DNA from: Chitinophaga hostae
GTDB taxonomy: Bacteria > Bacteroidota > Bacteroidia > Chitinophagales > Chitinophagaceae
Length of the DNA stretch: 64,000 nt
NCBI RefSeq assembly: GCF_018224885.1
Contig: NZ_JAGTXB010000013.1
Location: forward strand, 62,001 to 126,000
Direction of reading: 5' to 3'
In this document: positions 36,601 to 46,368 of the stretch, piece after piece
Layout: each line of letters starts with the position of its first letter
Position numbering within the stretch: the first letter of the stretch is position 1
The notes under the pieces: generated by a model
What the model saw: the letters and a program-made list of their open reading frames with translations, nothing else
What the model was told of the DNA's origin: nothing
The model's database searches: none
Program-made: the position numbers and the translations under genes

Positions 36601-39600
36601 ACGTCCACATCGGTATAGAAATACATATGTGCGGTACCGTTAGCCAGGTTCGGAGGCTTAATACCGGAGTAACGTCTTACTGCAATATTGGTAGGGATAG
36701 CAGTACCCGGGTTCCAGGTGATTTTTGTTACGGTATCTGTACCAAACATAAATGTTTGTGTAACGCCAGGCGCCGCAGCGGCGGGGAAGGCAGGTAACAC
36801 AGGTGGCACCGCTGTTGGCAGGAATTCATATGCGCCCATATCGGGTACGCCATCGGTCAGTTTAACCGGTCTGGCGGCGCCGTTGATATCTTTATCGTTA
36901 CCTTCTATCTGCACACCACGGCCATGGATAGCCCATACTTCAGGGTTGGCGATAGCGGGTTGCAGCGTGGTATCATTGACAAACGCAGGTTTGTAAACAA
37001 TAGAATTGATATCGAGGGTATCTGCGCTGATATAGTCATGCAGGGTAGCATAGGCGCCTGCCGGTGTGGCCTGTTTTACCAGTATGGTGCCCTTGGTATA
37101 CAGCGTGTTGTAATCGCTCTTCAGGTAGAGCGGGTTGGCCACATACATAGCCACGCCACTGGTATCCGATGCGAAGATGTTGTTTTTGATCTTTACATTA
37201 CCATAGTAGGTACTGGTATGCCTGAAGTAGGCGGCGTAGTTGTCGCCCGTAGTAACAGCGGAGCTCAGCACGGAGTTGTTATAGTAATTGAGATTGGAGC
37301 TGCTTTCGCTGTAAATACCATAGGCATTGGTGCCACTTGATTTCAGACTGATCACATTATTGGAAATAGTGGCAGCTTCGGTCTGATAAACTTCCAGTCC
37401 GCGTACATCACCGGTGATATTTCCTCTTGCAGTAATGCGGTTACCGGTAACCAGGCCTTTTATACCTGCGTTGGCTTCTGCACTGTTCAGATAAATACCA
37501 TGGATATCATCGGCGGTATTGCTCATGCTGATTTTATTGCCGGAAATAATATAGCCGTTGGTGTTATCTGTATGAATACCATAAGCGTCGGAGGCAAGGT
37601 TACCGCTCATGTTCACCTGGTTGCGCTGAATGATCAGGCTGTCGGTGTATTCGACATAGACGCCGTTTACATACGATTGATCCAGTTTATTACTGTCGAG
37701 TACCAGGCCGGGTGTAATGTAACTGTAGGAGGCTGACCAGTAAATACCGTTGGCGCCGTTGGTGATCGTATTGCCACTGATCACGTTGCCGGTACCGGTG
37801 CATTCGTCTCCGTATATACCGCTCACCGCGGTGCTGGTGCTGGTGGTAGCCGGCAACGGAATGATACAGGCGGCAATGCTGTCATAAGAAGAGGTGTTGG
37901 TATATACCACGCCTCTTGCATTAGCGGTACCTGCCGGTTTAATGGTAATAGCTTTCCAGGTAACGTAATCTACACTGTCCAGCTTCAGTACATAGTTTAA
38001 TGCACTGGTGCCGGTGTAGGTGAGTGTTACGGCAGCGGCATTGTATGTTTCGCTGCTGAAGGTAACCCTGTTTACCGCTGATGCACCGGGAATATGGTGC
38101 ATGGTAATTTGTTCGGTGTAGGTACCTGTTTTTGCCAGGAAGGTAACGGGACCGGCTATACCGCATTCCAGTTTGGAAACAGCGCTGCTGAATGACTGGA
38201 AGTTGGTGGTGCTGGTAGGCAATGCCGGGTTAATGGTATAAACACCTGCCAGCAACGGTGGATTCAGGTTAGCCTTTACCGTAGTAGAATAGGCCGTGTC
38301 GGTACCTCCGCACACGATCCGGCAGCGGTAATAGTTTTCAATACCAATGGTAGTATTAAATACGCTCACGTACAGTGTATCGCTGGCGTTTACCCATGGA
38401 CCGGAAGCAGCAACCGAACGTTGCCACTGATAGGTTTGGGTACCACCGGTGCTGTTGCCTGTGAGGTCGAGCTTAATACTGGTGCCCATACATACCGGTG
38501 TAAGCGGGAATACACTGGATGTACCAGGTACTACAGGCTTGCTACAGTTGGGTATGCTCACTTCGTAAGCTCCCATATCCGGCCTGGTGGCGCTTCTGTT
38601 TGCACCGAGTATGTCTGTGGTAATGCCCACCGCTTTGCCCGTGTTATCAAGGGGAGATATTACCGGGGCATAGTTGCCGGCAACCGGGTCGGCAAATACG
38701 GGCGGAACAGCGAGTGAATTGCTGTCCAGTTTGGTACCGGCAGTCCATGCCGCCAGGGTTGCATAGTCAGCACCGGTTTCGCCGGTGTAAGCGGTATTGA
38801 AATCACTTTTTACAAAGATGTCATTGTAATTGGAAGTCATTACAGTACCGTTGCTAATGCTCAAACCTGTTCTGTTGCCCTGCCCTGACCTGCTCACATC
38901 GAGGATGTTATCATAGAACTGTATCCCTGTGGCAGTACCTGACTGGTAGAAGCCGGTGCTGTTGTTGGAAGAAGGATTATTACCATTGTTCAGCACAATA
39001 GTATTGTGATAGTAGTAGATATAATCGGCGCTGTAATTGGAGAAGCCATACTGTGTGCCATCCCCGCTGATATCGTATACCAGGTTGTTGAAAACCTTAG
39101 CAGGATTGGAGGAGGTGGCATCTGCATAGGAAAACTCAATTCCATATACCGTGGAAGTACTGGCAGGTGCACCGCCCAGCATATTATGGATGCGGTTATT
39201 ACTCACAACTATATCTGCGGCCTTGTTTTCCACACCGATACCATATATGGAATAGCTGTCGCTGTTGCGGCCAGGCCTGGAGATATCGTTATGATCTACC
39301 AGTGTATTAGTAGCATAACTCAGGGAGATACCGGTTTCGTAAAACTCTGTAATGGTATTGTTACTGATGCTGTTGCGCGTAGCTGGGGCTGCGGTTTCTG
39401 CATAGATCGTGATACCATAATACCCGCCGGTAATTTTATTTTTTGAGAAGATGTTACCGTCGCAACCGTTATTGGTACCGCTGGTAGGACTGGTTTCACT
39501 GCCATTCACTACGATACCGGCATATTCGTTGTAGGTAGCGGTGGCATCTGTCAGGATATTACAGCGGGTAACTTTGTTGCTGTCGGCATTGTTCAGCAGT

Positions 39601-42569
39601 TGTACGCCATAGCCATAATCACCGCCGGTAGCATCTATAGTAAGACTGTCAAAAGTAATATGATCGGCGCCCCGCAGTTTGATCACCGCTCTTTCATTAT
39701 CATCGGCAGGCGCAAATTTTATCGTATTACCGTTACCGTTAAAGGTAATGGTATTGACAGCGGACGTGCCTGCGATAGAATCCAGCACCAGCTGTTCCAG
39801 GTACGGACCGGAAGCAGGTGTTACATTAATCACAATGGGTCCTTGTATACCGCATTCCATCGCCGCTTTAGCTGCATTGAAGCTGATAAAGTTGGTAGCG
39901 CTGGCAGGAACATTTTTATTGATGGTGTAGGTTCCTGCGGGGAATGCCTGGTTTACGGTGAGCAGTATGGGTTGCGAGTAAGCGGTATTGCCACTGCAGG
40001 TAACGGCTACACGATACCAGGAGGTGATCACTGCCGTGATCACGGTATCGGGATTGCTGAGCACACTTCCAACCGGCGTGTAGGGGCCGGCAGCAGCAGC
40101 TCTCTGCCATTGGTAGGTTTGTCCCAGTCCAATGGAGTTGTCCGTCAACGTTAAAGCTACTTTCCTGTTTACACAAATCACCGAAGGACTTACCTGTGCA
40201 TTACCGCCCAATGGTGGCGTAACACAGGGGCCCGGCGTGAATTCATATGCCCCGATATCCGGTGTGCTGGTGCTCCTGACAGCATTGTTAATATCGACGG
40301 TGATATTTACCGGTGTTCCTTTATTATCGATAGAGGCGTTGGCCGGTTTATAGTTGCCGCTGCCGGCAGATACGAACAAGGGATTAGAGCTAACGGAGTT
40401 GCTGTCCTGCTTAGATGCTGTTTGCCAGTCGAGCAAACTGGCGTTGTTGGCGCCATAATACCCGGTGTTATTGGTACCTCCGCTAGCCGCCAGGTAGTAA
40501 TCGTTCCTGTTGGCATGAATGGTACCATTGGTAGCACCGAAGTAAATGCAGTATTTATTGCCGCCGCCGGTGCGTGTTACCGAGATCAGGTTGTTTACAA
40601 ATTCAACGCCGTCTGCTTTGGAGGTCTGGTAAAACCCGCGGGTGGTGTAGGTAGCAGAGGTAGTGGATGCACCGTCCAGCGCAATGGTATTATGATAGTA
40701 CCATACATTGTCTGAACCGGAGTTATAGATACCATATACATCTCCCTTACCCGTAAAGTTATGCAGCAGGTTATTACTCACCACATTTTCCAGCTGCGAC
40801 AGTGCGTCGGTGCTGGAAAAATAGATACCATAAGCCGTGCTGGTGCTGTTGGGGGCGCCGCCGAAAGGATTGCGGATAATGTTGCGGGTGATGTTTGCTT
40901 TTGTGCTGAGATCTGTAAAATAGATACCGTAGAATGAAGTGACATTGCTGCGGGTAGCTCTGCTGATAGTATTGTTTTCGATCAGGGTGTTAAATGAGCC
41001 GGTCACATAGATACCATAGCTGTAAAAGTTACTGATCTTGTTATTGATGATTTTATTATTTCCGTTGGCGAAGGTATTGCTGCCTGTCAGGACAACACCA
41101 TAGTATCCGCCATTGATATTGTTATCTGCGAAGGTGTTGAAATCACATTTTGCTTCGCCGGTAGAAGTAGCAGAAGTAGAGTTGCTGATAACGATACCTG
41201 CATTGCTGCTGGACGAAGAGGTAGTATCCAGTAAAAAGGTACAGTTGCGGATAGCATTATAATCTGCGTCGTTGGTCAGATGCACTCCCCATCCATTATT
41301 GGTGCCGGTGGGTTTGATCACGAGATTATTGAAAGTGAAATAATCGGCATCAGAGAGTTTGATCACCGCAGGTGATGCAGCGGTGCCGCCGTAAGTGAGC
41401 GTATCCCCGTTACCGTTAAAAGTAATGGTATTGGTGGCAGAGGCGCCGGGAACAGGGCTGATCAGCAGCTGTTCGTTATAGGCGCTGCTGCCTGCTGCTA
41501 CGTTGAATATAACAGGACCATTGATACCGCATTTGATCCAGTTATAGGCATCGTTAAAAGAAGCGAAGTTGGTGCCGCCTGTAGGCAATGCTTTGTTGAT
41601 GGTAAACGTACCGGATATTGCCAACGGCGAGTTGACTGCTACGCTGTTGGAAGTAGCGGTGGCATTGGAGGCAACACAGGTTACCCTGCAACGATAGTAG
41701 GTGGTAGCCGCTTGCTTGGTTTCCAGCCTGTTGGTGGTATCGTTGGGAATATCTGTCCAGGTAGTATTATTGGAAGATGATTGCCATTGATAATGTATCC
41801 CGGATGCGATCGTGGTACCGGATAGTGTAACAGTAACCTGGCCATTCATACAAACGGTGGCGGGACTGGCGGTGGCAGTGCCGGCAGTAGGTGTGCCGGT
41901 ACACGCAACAGCAGGCGTCCAGGAGAATTTTATATCCGGACGGGTGGTCATGCTACCTGTATTACTGGTACTGGTGGTACCGCATAAATAGTTGAGTCCA
42001 TCGGTTCTGTAGGTATGGGAGCCGTTAAAGGAAAGACCTGTTGTAAAAGGTATTTCAGGGTTATGGGTATACGTAGTGCGCGCATCTGAATCAGGGGCGC
42101 CGTTACATATTTCCACCACGATATTGTCAGTTCCGTTCCAGAAGAAATTGGAAGCAAATGTCAGGATATTGATACCTGTTTTAGGCAGGTAATCTACAGG
42201 GCCGTACACCTGGTTGCTGACGGTAATCCAGCTGGTGCCGCTTAATGTAGTATCGGAGGTGACGCCGATTTTAATCGTGTATTGCTCAATGGTATCGGTA
42301 GCATTGAGATTAAGCACATTAAATTTCAGGCCGCTGATCACACCGGGCGCCATGCCTGCTTTATGGAGTTCGGCCGCACGGTAGAGAAACTGGGCGCGGC
42401 TGCCTTCGTAGTAATCCTGCATAGGGCAGGGATATCCCAGGTCTGTATTTCCTGAAGTGCTGTTGCCAATACTGATATCTGTTTGGGCCGATAACCTGGC
42501 TACCAGCATCAGCAGTACTCCTATAAGTAATGTTGTTTTATATAGATAACGAACAGTACAATTTCTCAT
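33645..42569 (-). CDS. giant multi-domain surface protein: three beta-helix repeats, IgGFc-like region, PKD, T9SS type B C-terminus
   Basis: 2974 residues from the ATG at 42569. The frame stays open to 42824, but that part overlaps the DUF4302 gene and lacks a signal peptide, while MRNCTVRYLYKTTLL starts one. After an N-terminal domain (DISIGNSTSGN) come three related units of ~560 residues. Each starts with an Ig-like CVTC-type module, then G-x-Y-TIN-x-x-P near residues 323, 883 and 1446, and a parallel beta-helix with NN-type turns. From ~2080 an IgGFc-binding-like region follows (FWVGYGHHQFF; VPIVAYAHIYGSASSG), then PKD and Ig modules, and a C-terminal gliding-motility domain (IPNTFTPNNDGKNDVL; WDGQYKGKALPSGVY). 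Probably an exported adhesin or glycan-binding surface fibre. Confidence 0.88.
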   Translation of the reverse strand: MRNCTVRYLYKTTLLIGVLLMLVARLSAQTDISIGNSTSGNTDLGYPCPMQDYYEGSRAQFLYRAAELHKAGMAPGVISGLKFNVLNLNATDTIEQYTIKIGVTSDTTLSGTSWITVSNQVYGPVDYLPKTGINILTFASNFFWNGTDNIVVEICNGAPDSDARTTYTHNPEIPFTTGLSFNGSHTYRTDGLNYLCGTTSTSNTGSMTTRPDIKFSWTPAVACTGTPTAGTATASPATVCMNGQVTVTLSGTTIASGIHYQWQSSSNNTTWTDIPNDTTNRLETKQAATTYYRCRVTCVASNATATSNSVAVNSPLAISGTFTINKALPTGGTNFASFNDAYNWIKCGINGPVIFNVAAGSSAYNEQLLISPVPGASATNTITFNGNGDTLTYGGTAASPAVIKLSDADYFTFNNLVIKPTGTNNGWGVHLTNDADYNAIRNCTFLLDTTSSSSSNAGIVISNSTSATSTGEAKCDFNTFADNNINGGYYGVVLTGSNTFANGNNKIINNKISNFYSYGIYVTGSFNTLIENNTISRATRSNVTSFYGIYFTDLSTKANITRNIIRNPFGGAPNSTSTAYGIYFSSTDALSQLENVVSNNLLHNFTGKGDVYGIYNSGSDNVWYYHNTIALDGASTTSATYTTRGFYQTSKADGVEFVNNLISVTRTGGGNKYCIYFGATNGTIHANRNDYYLAASGGTNNTGYYGANNASLLDWQTASKQDSNSVSSNPLFVSAGSGNYKPANASIDNKGTPVNITVDINNAVRSTSTPDIGAYEFTPGPCVTPPLGGNAQVSPSVICVNRKVALTLTDNSIGLGQTYQWQRAAAAGPYTPVGSVLSNPDTVITAVITSWYRVAVTCSGNTAYSQPILLTVNQAFPAGTYTINKNVPASATNFISFNAAKAAMECGIQGPIVINVTPASGPYLEQLVLDSIAGTSAVNTITFNGNGNTIKFAPADDNERAVIKLRGADHITFDSLTIDATGGDYGYGVQLLNNADSNKVTRCNILTDATATYNEYAGIVVNGSETSPTSGTNNGCDGNIFSKNKITGGYYGITIYAETAAPATRNSISNNTITEFYETGISLSYATNTLVDHNDISRPGRNSDSYSIYGIGVENKAADIVVSNNRIHNMLGGAPASTSTVYGIEFSYADATSSNPAKVFNNLVYDISGDGTQYGFSNYSADYIYYYHNTIVLNNGNNPSSNNSTGFYQSGTATGIQFYDNILDVSRSGQGNRTGLSISNGTVMTSNYNDIFVKSDFNTAYTGETGADYATLAAWTAGTKLDSNSLAVPPVFADPVAGNYAPVISPLDNTGKAVGITTDILGANRSATRPDMGAYEVSIPNCSKPVVPGTSSVFPLTPVCMGTSIKLDLTGNSTGGTQTYQWQRSVAASGPWVNASDTLYVSVFNTTIGIENYYRCRIVCGGTDTAYSTTVKANLNPPLLAGVYTINPALPTSTTNFQSFSSAVSKLECGIAGPVTFLAKTGTYTEQITMHHIPGASAVNRVTFSSETYNAAAVTLTYTGTSALNYVLKLDSVDYVTWKAITIKPAGTANARGVVYTNTSSYDSIAACIIPLPATTSTSTAVSGIYGDECTGTGNVISGNTITNGANGIYWSASYSYITPGLVLDSNKLDQSYVNGVYVEYTDSLIIQRNQVNMSGNLASDAYGIHTDNTNGYIISGNKISMSNTADDIHGIYLNSAEANAGIKGLVTGNRITARGNITGDVRGLEVYQTEAATISNNVISLKSSGTNAYGIYSESSSNLNYYNNSVLSSAVTTGDNYAAYFRHTSTYYGNVKIKNNIFASDTSGVAMYVANPLYLKSDYNTLYTKGTILVKQATPAGAYATLHDYISADTLDINSIVYKPAFVNDTTLQPAIANPEVWAIHGRGVQIEGNDKDINGAARPVKLTDGVPDMGAYEFLPTAVPPVLPAFPAAAAPGVTQTFMFGTDTVTKITWNPGTAIPTNIAVRRYSGIKPPNLANGTAHMYFYTDVDVTPANGQYNFNIDQFYLDPWQGFIKRQKDIRMGRTDNTNTWIVDSLSHVYDIPNVIRDSSLHFLDKFTGLNGGVTNTQLLQPADSSNRGTRFWVGYGHHQFFTGDNSQNMVLYLNAQDSANVTVRINGTSWERVYHIPSNKTITTEIIPKNGLNDARLIEEGLSDKGISIESDVPIVAYAHIYGSASSGATMLLPVGTYGYEYATMSSRQNYGTDTYSWFYVIADYDNTKVEITPSVPTLAGKPANTTFTVTLNKGEVYQVLGAMMPGGGSEGYDLTGSRVRSVINEDGKCYPMAVFSGSSRTGIGCGGAAGGSGDNLIQQNFPSQAWGKKYLTAPTSNSSGAASFMTNIYRVLVKDPATAVKVNGTALTGLINNRFYQFESNTASNIEANQPIMVAQYMSSSGSCANTNGNGDPEMIYLSPVEQGIKKVGLYRNTQEAITVNYLTLIIPTGGISSLLIDGSATFDHTYPHPNASGYTVVVKRWPAAPAQCTVTSDSAFTAITYGLGSVESYGYNAGTLVKNLNILPSFNNVMNNSGQNNTYTCAKTPFRFSMLIPVKPTSITWKFSQVASLAPKTDIVQNNPVPVDSMISNERKYYRFTVPADYVFSKPGLYDVPILISHPDIESCSNSFESILQIKVIPAPVVNFSVDYTGCLNDGALFKGTAATSNGVAISSWKWNFGDSTLGSAKDTLKYYRYPGVKQVKLSIVAAEGCVGDTTKEVEVYAPAIAQIVKDSMTVCSGTNVTLSAKNPEPGVLYNWYDAPAAGNLLHTGNDYTINNVSTDGIYYLETLTHGCPGAARAKAIVHVLPVLATPVVTVDSTGVNMIRFKWKAIANATGYEVSVDGGTTWTLPSSGREGLVHIIGGLQPVQTVKLIVRAKGCEDKESLPAEGKTLPDGIYIPNTFTPNNDGKNDVLLVYGYIIKQMHMTIFDQWGEKVFESNNQTTGWDGQYKGKALPSGVYIYVCHLTLTDGSKTEKKGVINLIR

Positions 42570-42600
42570 ATGAGGCTGTTTTTGGATTTTGTTGTTGCGG

Positions 42601-43902
42601 TTAGAAAGTCTGCCAGCTGATCCACGATTTGCCATCTTTTGCGTTGACCATATCATAGGTGGACGCGCTGGTTTGTACCAGGTAGTAGCCCTGCGGTTCG
42701 GCCATCCGTGTTCTTGTTTTTTGCACGGCGGTAACGTAGTTGGCGGGATCTCCATAAAAACCATCGTCGTTGAAAACAATCCGTCCATCGTTGGTGAAAG
42801 AGGGTGCGCTGTAACCCGGACCAAACTCTATACTGTTCTGCCCATTGTCCTGCCTGATTACAAACCCGAGGAGATCCAGTGAAGTGCCGGGGCCATTTAT
42901 TTGCGGGTAATAGGTGAGAAATGCATAGTTCGGCAACGCGGTAATATGATAAGCATCGTCTTCGCCATCTGCATGGAAGCCGCTAACGGTTACCCAGTAC
43001 TTTTCATTCTGTAATGCGTATCGGTACCAGCGTTTAGCCGCCGAAGGGTCAATCACCAGCGGGGTAGCCGTATTGGTGATGGTGGCCGGCTTACCGTTAA
43101 CAGTAAAGGTGATGGCCCCATTTTCCCACTTCACCTGGTCAAAGCTGCTGATGACGGTATTATTAACCTTGAATGCAGGCATCAATGTGATACCGGCAGG
43201 CGTATAGGTGTAACCGGTAGTTACCTGTTGCGGTTTCCCGTCGGCAATCCAGCTAAAGGTGATCCGGTGCAGGTATTGATCGATGCTTACATCATAGTCG
43301 CCGGAGTTGACAGACAGCCGGTGAAAGTAGGTGAGCAATGCGCCGATACTGTCTATAGACCGGTTGATTTTATGCTGCAGGTAGTTGGCCTGGTCCTGTT
43401 GCGTAGCTTTTATCAGCACTGCTTTGCTGCGGTTGAAGCGGCCGGTGAGCCAAACGGAATCGCCCTGGGCGCCGTTGATGGCAAACTCAAAGTCGGAACC
43501 GAGCCCATTGCCGTATGTGCCACCGTTATGACTGGCATCCGGATCGCAGAGTACATGCAGATAAGAGTAGGTATCGAACAACAGGCAGGGCTGCTGTAAT
43601 GCTTTCAATCGCCAGCTGCTCTCACGTACGTTATCGGTACTGGTGGCATCGAAGTCGGAAAACATCTGTACCCGGTTGGCATCAGAGAAAACAAAATAGA
43701 AGCTGTATACGCTTCCGGGAACGCCTGCCGGATATACCAGCGCCTTCCAGCCATAGGGGGCGCTGGTAAGCACCCGCTGGTAGTGTGACAACGTATCGTT
43801 GATGCGATCATCCGGGGATTTATCGAACACGGGATCTGTTTCCTTTTTACAGGAGCTGATACCGGCCAGGATGAATAATAAAAAGATCAGGTTATTTCTC
43901 AT
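42601..43902 (-). CDS. DUF4302 lipoprotein
   Basis: 433 residues. Lipobox GISSC followed by KKETDPVFDKSPDDRIN. Body features of the DUF4302 family: LTSAPYGWKALVYP, YSFYFVFSDANRVQMFSDF, LLFDTYSYLHVLCDPD. Function unknown; the family occurs in Bacteroidota next to SusC/SusD and a zinc metallohydrolase lipoprotein, as here. It lies 33 bp after the metallohydrolase gene and 31 bp before the giant adhesin gene, so it links the import half of the run to the adhesin half. Confidence 0.9.
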   Translation of the reverse strand: MRNNLIFLLFILAGISSCKKETDPVFDKSPDDRINDTLSHYQRVLTSAPYGWKALVYPAGVPGSVYSFYFVFSDANRVQMFSDFDATSTDNVRESSWRLKALQQPCLLFDTYSYLHVLCDPDASHNGGTYGNGLGSDFEFAINGAQGDSVWLTGRFNRSKAVLIKATQQDQANYLQHKINRSIDSIGALLTYFHRLSVNSGDYDVSIDQYLHRITFSWIADGKPQQVTTGYTYTPAGITLMPAFKVNNTVISSFDQVKWENGAITFTVNGKPATITNTATPLVIDPSAAKRWYRYALQNEKYWVTVSGFHADGEDDAYHITALPNYAFLTYYPQINGPGTSLDLLGFVIRQDNGQNSIEFGPGYSAPSFTNDGRIVFNDDGFYGDPANYVTAVQKTRTRMAEPQGYYLVQTSASTYDMVNAKDGKSWISWQTF

Positions 43903-43935
43903 ACTATTATTTTTACGCTTGCGGCGCGTTGCTTT

Positions 43936-44835
43936 TTAATAGAGTAACTGGTTGATTTCTCTTCTTGTGCGTGTTTGAAGGCTATAGAAGTCGATATGCC
44001 ATACAATAGAGAAGTAGCTCACTACGAGCGCTTCTTTTTGTCGCAGCCGTGATTGTGCTTCTGCTTTTGACACGCCGTTGATGCTGGTGCCGTTTGGAAT
44101 ACTATTGACAACGGCATCAAAACCAGCCTTTCCTTCTACCAGCATGGTGGAAATCATTTCCACAAAATCTTCATCAAAACTGGCCATGGAGTAGGGGGTA
44201 ACAAAGCCATCGCGGCGGGCTTCCATATCAGAAATGTTGTTCCAGTTACCGGTATAGAAGCCGGCGCAAACGCGCTTAAAGGCAACGGGATACATCACCG
44301 TTTGGTGCAGGATATGCCCGAACTCATGTTCTATTACATGGAACATTTGTTTTACGTTGGCAGAATCAGAAGGCCGGTATCCTTCCATTGATTTGGTAAG
44401 GAAATCGTTGACGAGGTACAGCACTACCTTGCGGCCGCCTTCTGCTGTACCAAGCGTAATGGTGCCGTTTTCGTTCCAGCTGGCGCTGCCCGACAGTATG
44501 AAATATTTGGGGCAGTACTTTTTGAAGAAAACAGCGCCGGCTTCAGCGATATAGGTATTCATCCATACTTTCTGAATAGCCGACATGACCGGTATTATCT
44601 TTTCTTCTTTGGGTGGCACCAGTGTTTTGTTCAATTCAAATTCGAACTGGTCCCATTTGTATTTTACGGCAATATTAAAAGGCACGGTCAGGGTATCATG
44701 CAACCATTTATCCAATGGTGAGTTAACCCAGGTATCGCCGCCAAGGCCGGGAATATTTTCCACATTGCCCGGGTCATCTTTCTTGCTGCAGGCCAGCAGC
44801 AAGCACAGGGGGATGATGAGTAATAATGCTTTCAT
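43936..44835 (-). CDS. SusCD-associated zinc metallohydrolase lipoprotein (HExxH)
   Basis: 299 residues. Lipobox LLLAC, then SKKDDPGN. The zinc motif HEFGH is in VIEHEFGHILHQ, with a downstream acidic patch (SFDEDFVEMISTML) that could give the third ligand. This fits the substrate import-associated zinc metallohydrolase lipoproteins (Peptidase_Mx1-like), which accompany SusC/SusD pairs. It probably cleaves a peptide or protein at the cell surface before import, which is inference from the family. It lies 35 bp after susD. Confidence 0.9.
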   Translation of the reverse strand: MKALLLIIPLCLLLACSKKDDPGNVENIPGLGGDTWVNSPLDKWLHDTLTVPFNIAVKYKWDQFEFELNKTLVPPKEEKIIPVMSAIQKVWMNTYIAEAGAVFFKKYCPKYFILSGSASWNENGTITLGTAEGGRKVVLYLVNDFLTKSMEGYRPSDSANVKQMFHVIEHEFGHILHQTVMYPVAFKRVCAGFYTGNWNNISDMEARRDGFVTPYSMASFDEDFVEMISTMLVEGKAGFDAVVNSIPNGTSINGVSKAEAQSRLRQKEALVVSYFSIVWHIDFYSLQTRTRREINQLLY

Positions 44836-44870
44836 TTTGTTGATGTATTAATGTTGGTTGTATCGCTATG

Positions 44871-46358
44871 TTATCTCGGGTTTAATGCTATTCCTGAAGT
44901 GGTGGCAGCTGCCGGGATCTGGAACAGGCGGCGGTTGTCATCGGCCTTCAGTTCCAGTGTTTGTCCTTCCCTGGTAATGTGTATCACCGGCATTTTATAT
45001 CGTTGCAGGTCAAACCAGCGCTGTCCTTCCTGCAGGTACTCGGCCCGCTTGAAATCCAGGATGGTGCGGATGGAGGCGCCCCTGGCGTCAGCGATGCCAT
45101 AAAATTGCTGCATGGCCGACAGGGTGATGGTATGTTGCGCGGCGTTGTAATTCCTGATACGTTTGCTGGCGAACAGATTCAGATCTGCCAGTACAGCGCT
45201 GGTGTTGTTAAGCCAGGCATTGGCTTCGGCGCGGTTAAACAATACTTCTTCTGTTGTGAACAAGGGCGTCATCACATAGGGCTGCCCGATGGTGGCATTC
45301 ACAGAATTTTTCACGAAGTATTCTGTTAGCTTCGGTACAAAATAATCCTGCGAGCCATAGTAGTATAATGGATACGACCATGCACCACCGGTTACATTGC
45401 GACCCAGTATCTGGGCTTCATGTACATAGTCGAGATCGTAGCGCATCCTGCCGCCGTTGCGGCCCCACAGGGAAGGCGCTTCTGCGATCAGGAGGTTGGC
45501 TTTTTCGCTGGCATTGGCGTAGAGATCAAAGATCTGCGCGGGCGACATGCTGGCATAGGTGCCGTTCCATTGACGCATGTTGTTGGCCACATCGTTATTG
45601 GAAAAGGTATGGTCAGCATAGGCTATTACTTTCGGATAATCTTTCTTAAAAAGATAAAAGCGGGTGGCAAAGGCGTAGGCGGCACTTTGATTAAAATGAT
45701 AACGGGGAACGCTATACGCATCATCGCTGATAAGCGGTAAGCCGGATAGCAGATCCTTTTCCACCATGTCATATACGTAGGCAACTGTCTTACGTTCGTA
45801 TTGCTTTATCACCACGGTTTCCGGTACGGTTACATAGGGAATGCCGGGATCATTGGCGGCGGTGGCGGCATCATAGCTTTTGGCAAAAATGTTTACGAGC
45901 ATAAAATGCGCATAGGCTCTTGCCAGCAAGGCTTCACCCCGCTGATGTTTGTAGGCGGAGGGATCGGCCGCTTTTTCACAGGCTGTTAACGCCTGGTTGG
46001 CGGCGGCGATGGCGGTGTAACAGGCTTTCCAGTAAGCTTCAGGGGAATCTTCCTCAATCCACTGGATGTCATTAAACGCGTAGGCGTCCTGGTTAGGACG
46101 ATAGTATATACCAACACCTTTATCGCCTACATTGTCTGACATGGCTTCACACATGGTGATGTAGCTGGCCTGCGGGTAGGCGGTTCCAAGGAGTTTGCTC
46201 ACCTTGGCCGGTGTGCTGAGGTCCGTCCAGGTACTGTCAGGTACCTGTTCCAGGTACTTTTTGCATCCTCCGGCAAGCAGTGAGGTAATTGCCAATACGC
46301 CGATGATGACGGGTTTTATTTTTCGTTGAGTGGTAAACGTTATATAACAGGTTGACAT
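44871..46358 (-). CDS. SusD/RagB-family lipoprotein, second locus
   Basis: 495 residues from the ATG at 46358, 10 nt after the SusC stop; a longer start would overlap susC. Lipobox LLAGGC then KKYLEQVPDST. SusD motifs are ALLARAYAHFMLVNIFAKSY, FNRAEANAWLNNTSAV, and ILDFKRAEYLQEGQRWFDLQRY near the C-terminus. It binds the substrate delivered to the SusC partner. Given the neighbouring metallohydrolase, the substrate may be proteinaceous rather than a glycan. Confidence 0.94.
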   Translation of the reverse strand: MSTCYITFTTQRKIKPVIIGVLAITSLLAGGCKKYLEQVPDSTWTDLSTPAKVSKLLGTAYPQASYITMCEAMSDNVGDKGVGIYYRPNQDAYAFNDIQWIEEDSPEAYWKACYTAIAAANQALTACEKAADPSAYKHQRGEALLARAYAHFMLVNIFAKSYDAATAANDPGIPYVTVPETVVIKQYERKTVAYVYDMVEKDLLSGLPLISDDAYSVPRYHFNQSAAYAFATRFYLFKKDYPKVIAYADHTFSNNDVANNMRQWNGTYASMSPAQIFDLYANASEKANLLIAEAPSLWGRNGGRMRYDLDYVHEAQILGRNVTGGAWSYPLYYYGSQDYFVPKLTEYFVKNSVNATIGQPYVMTPLFTTEEVLFNRAEANAWLNNTSAVLADLNLFASKRIRNYNAAQHTITLSAMQQFYGIADARGASIRTILDFKRAEYLQEGQRWFDLQRYKMPVIHITREGQTLELKADDNRRLFQIPAAATTSGIALNPR

Positions 46359-46368
46359 ATATCCTTTT

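Noticed and set aside
42570..42824. Extra 85 N-terminal codons of the giant surface protein
   Set aside because: They overlap the DUF4302 coding region and precede a proper signal peptide that begins at 42569.
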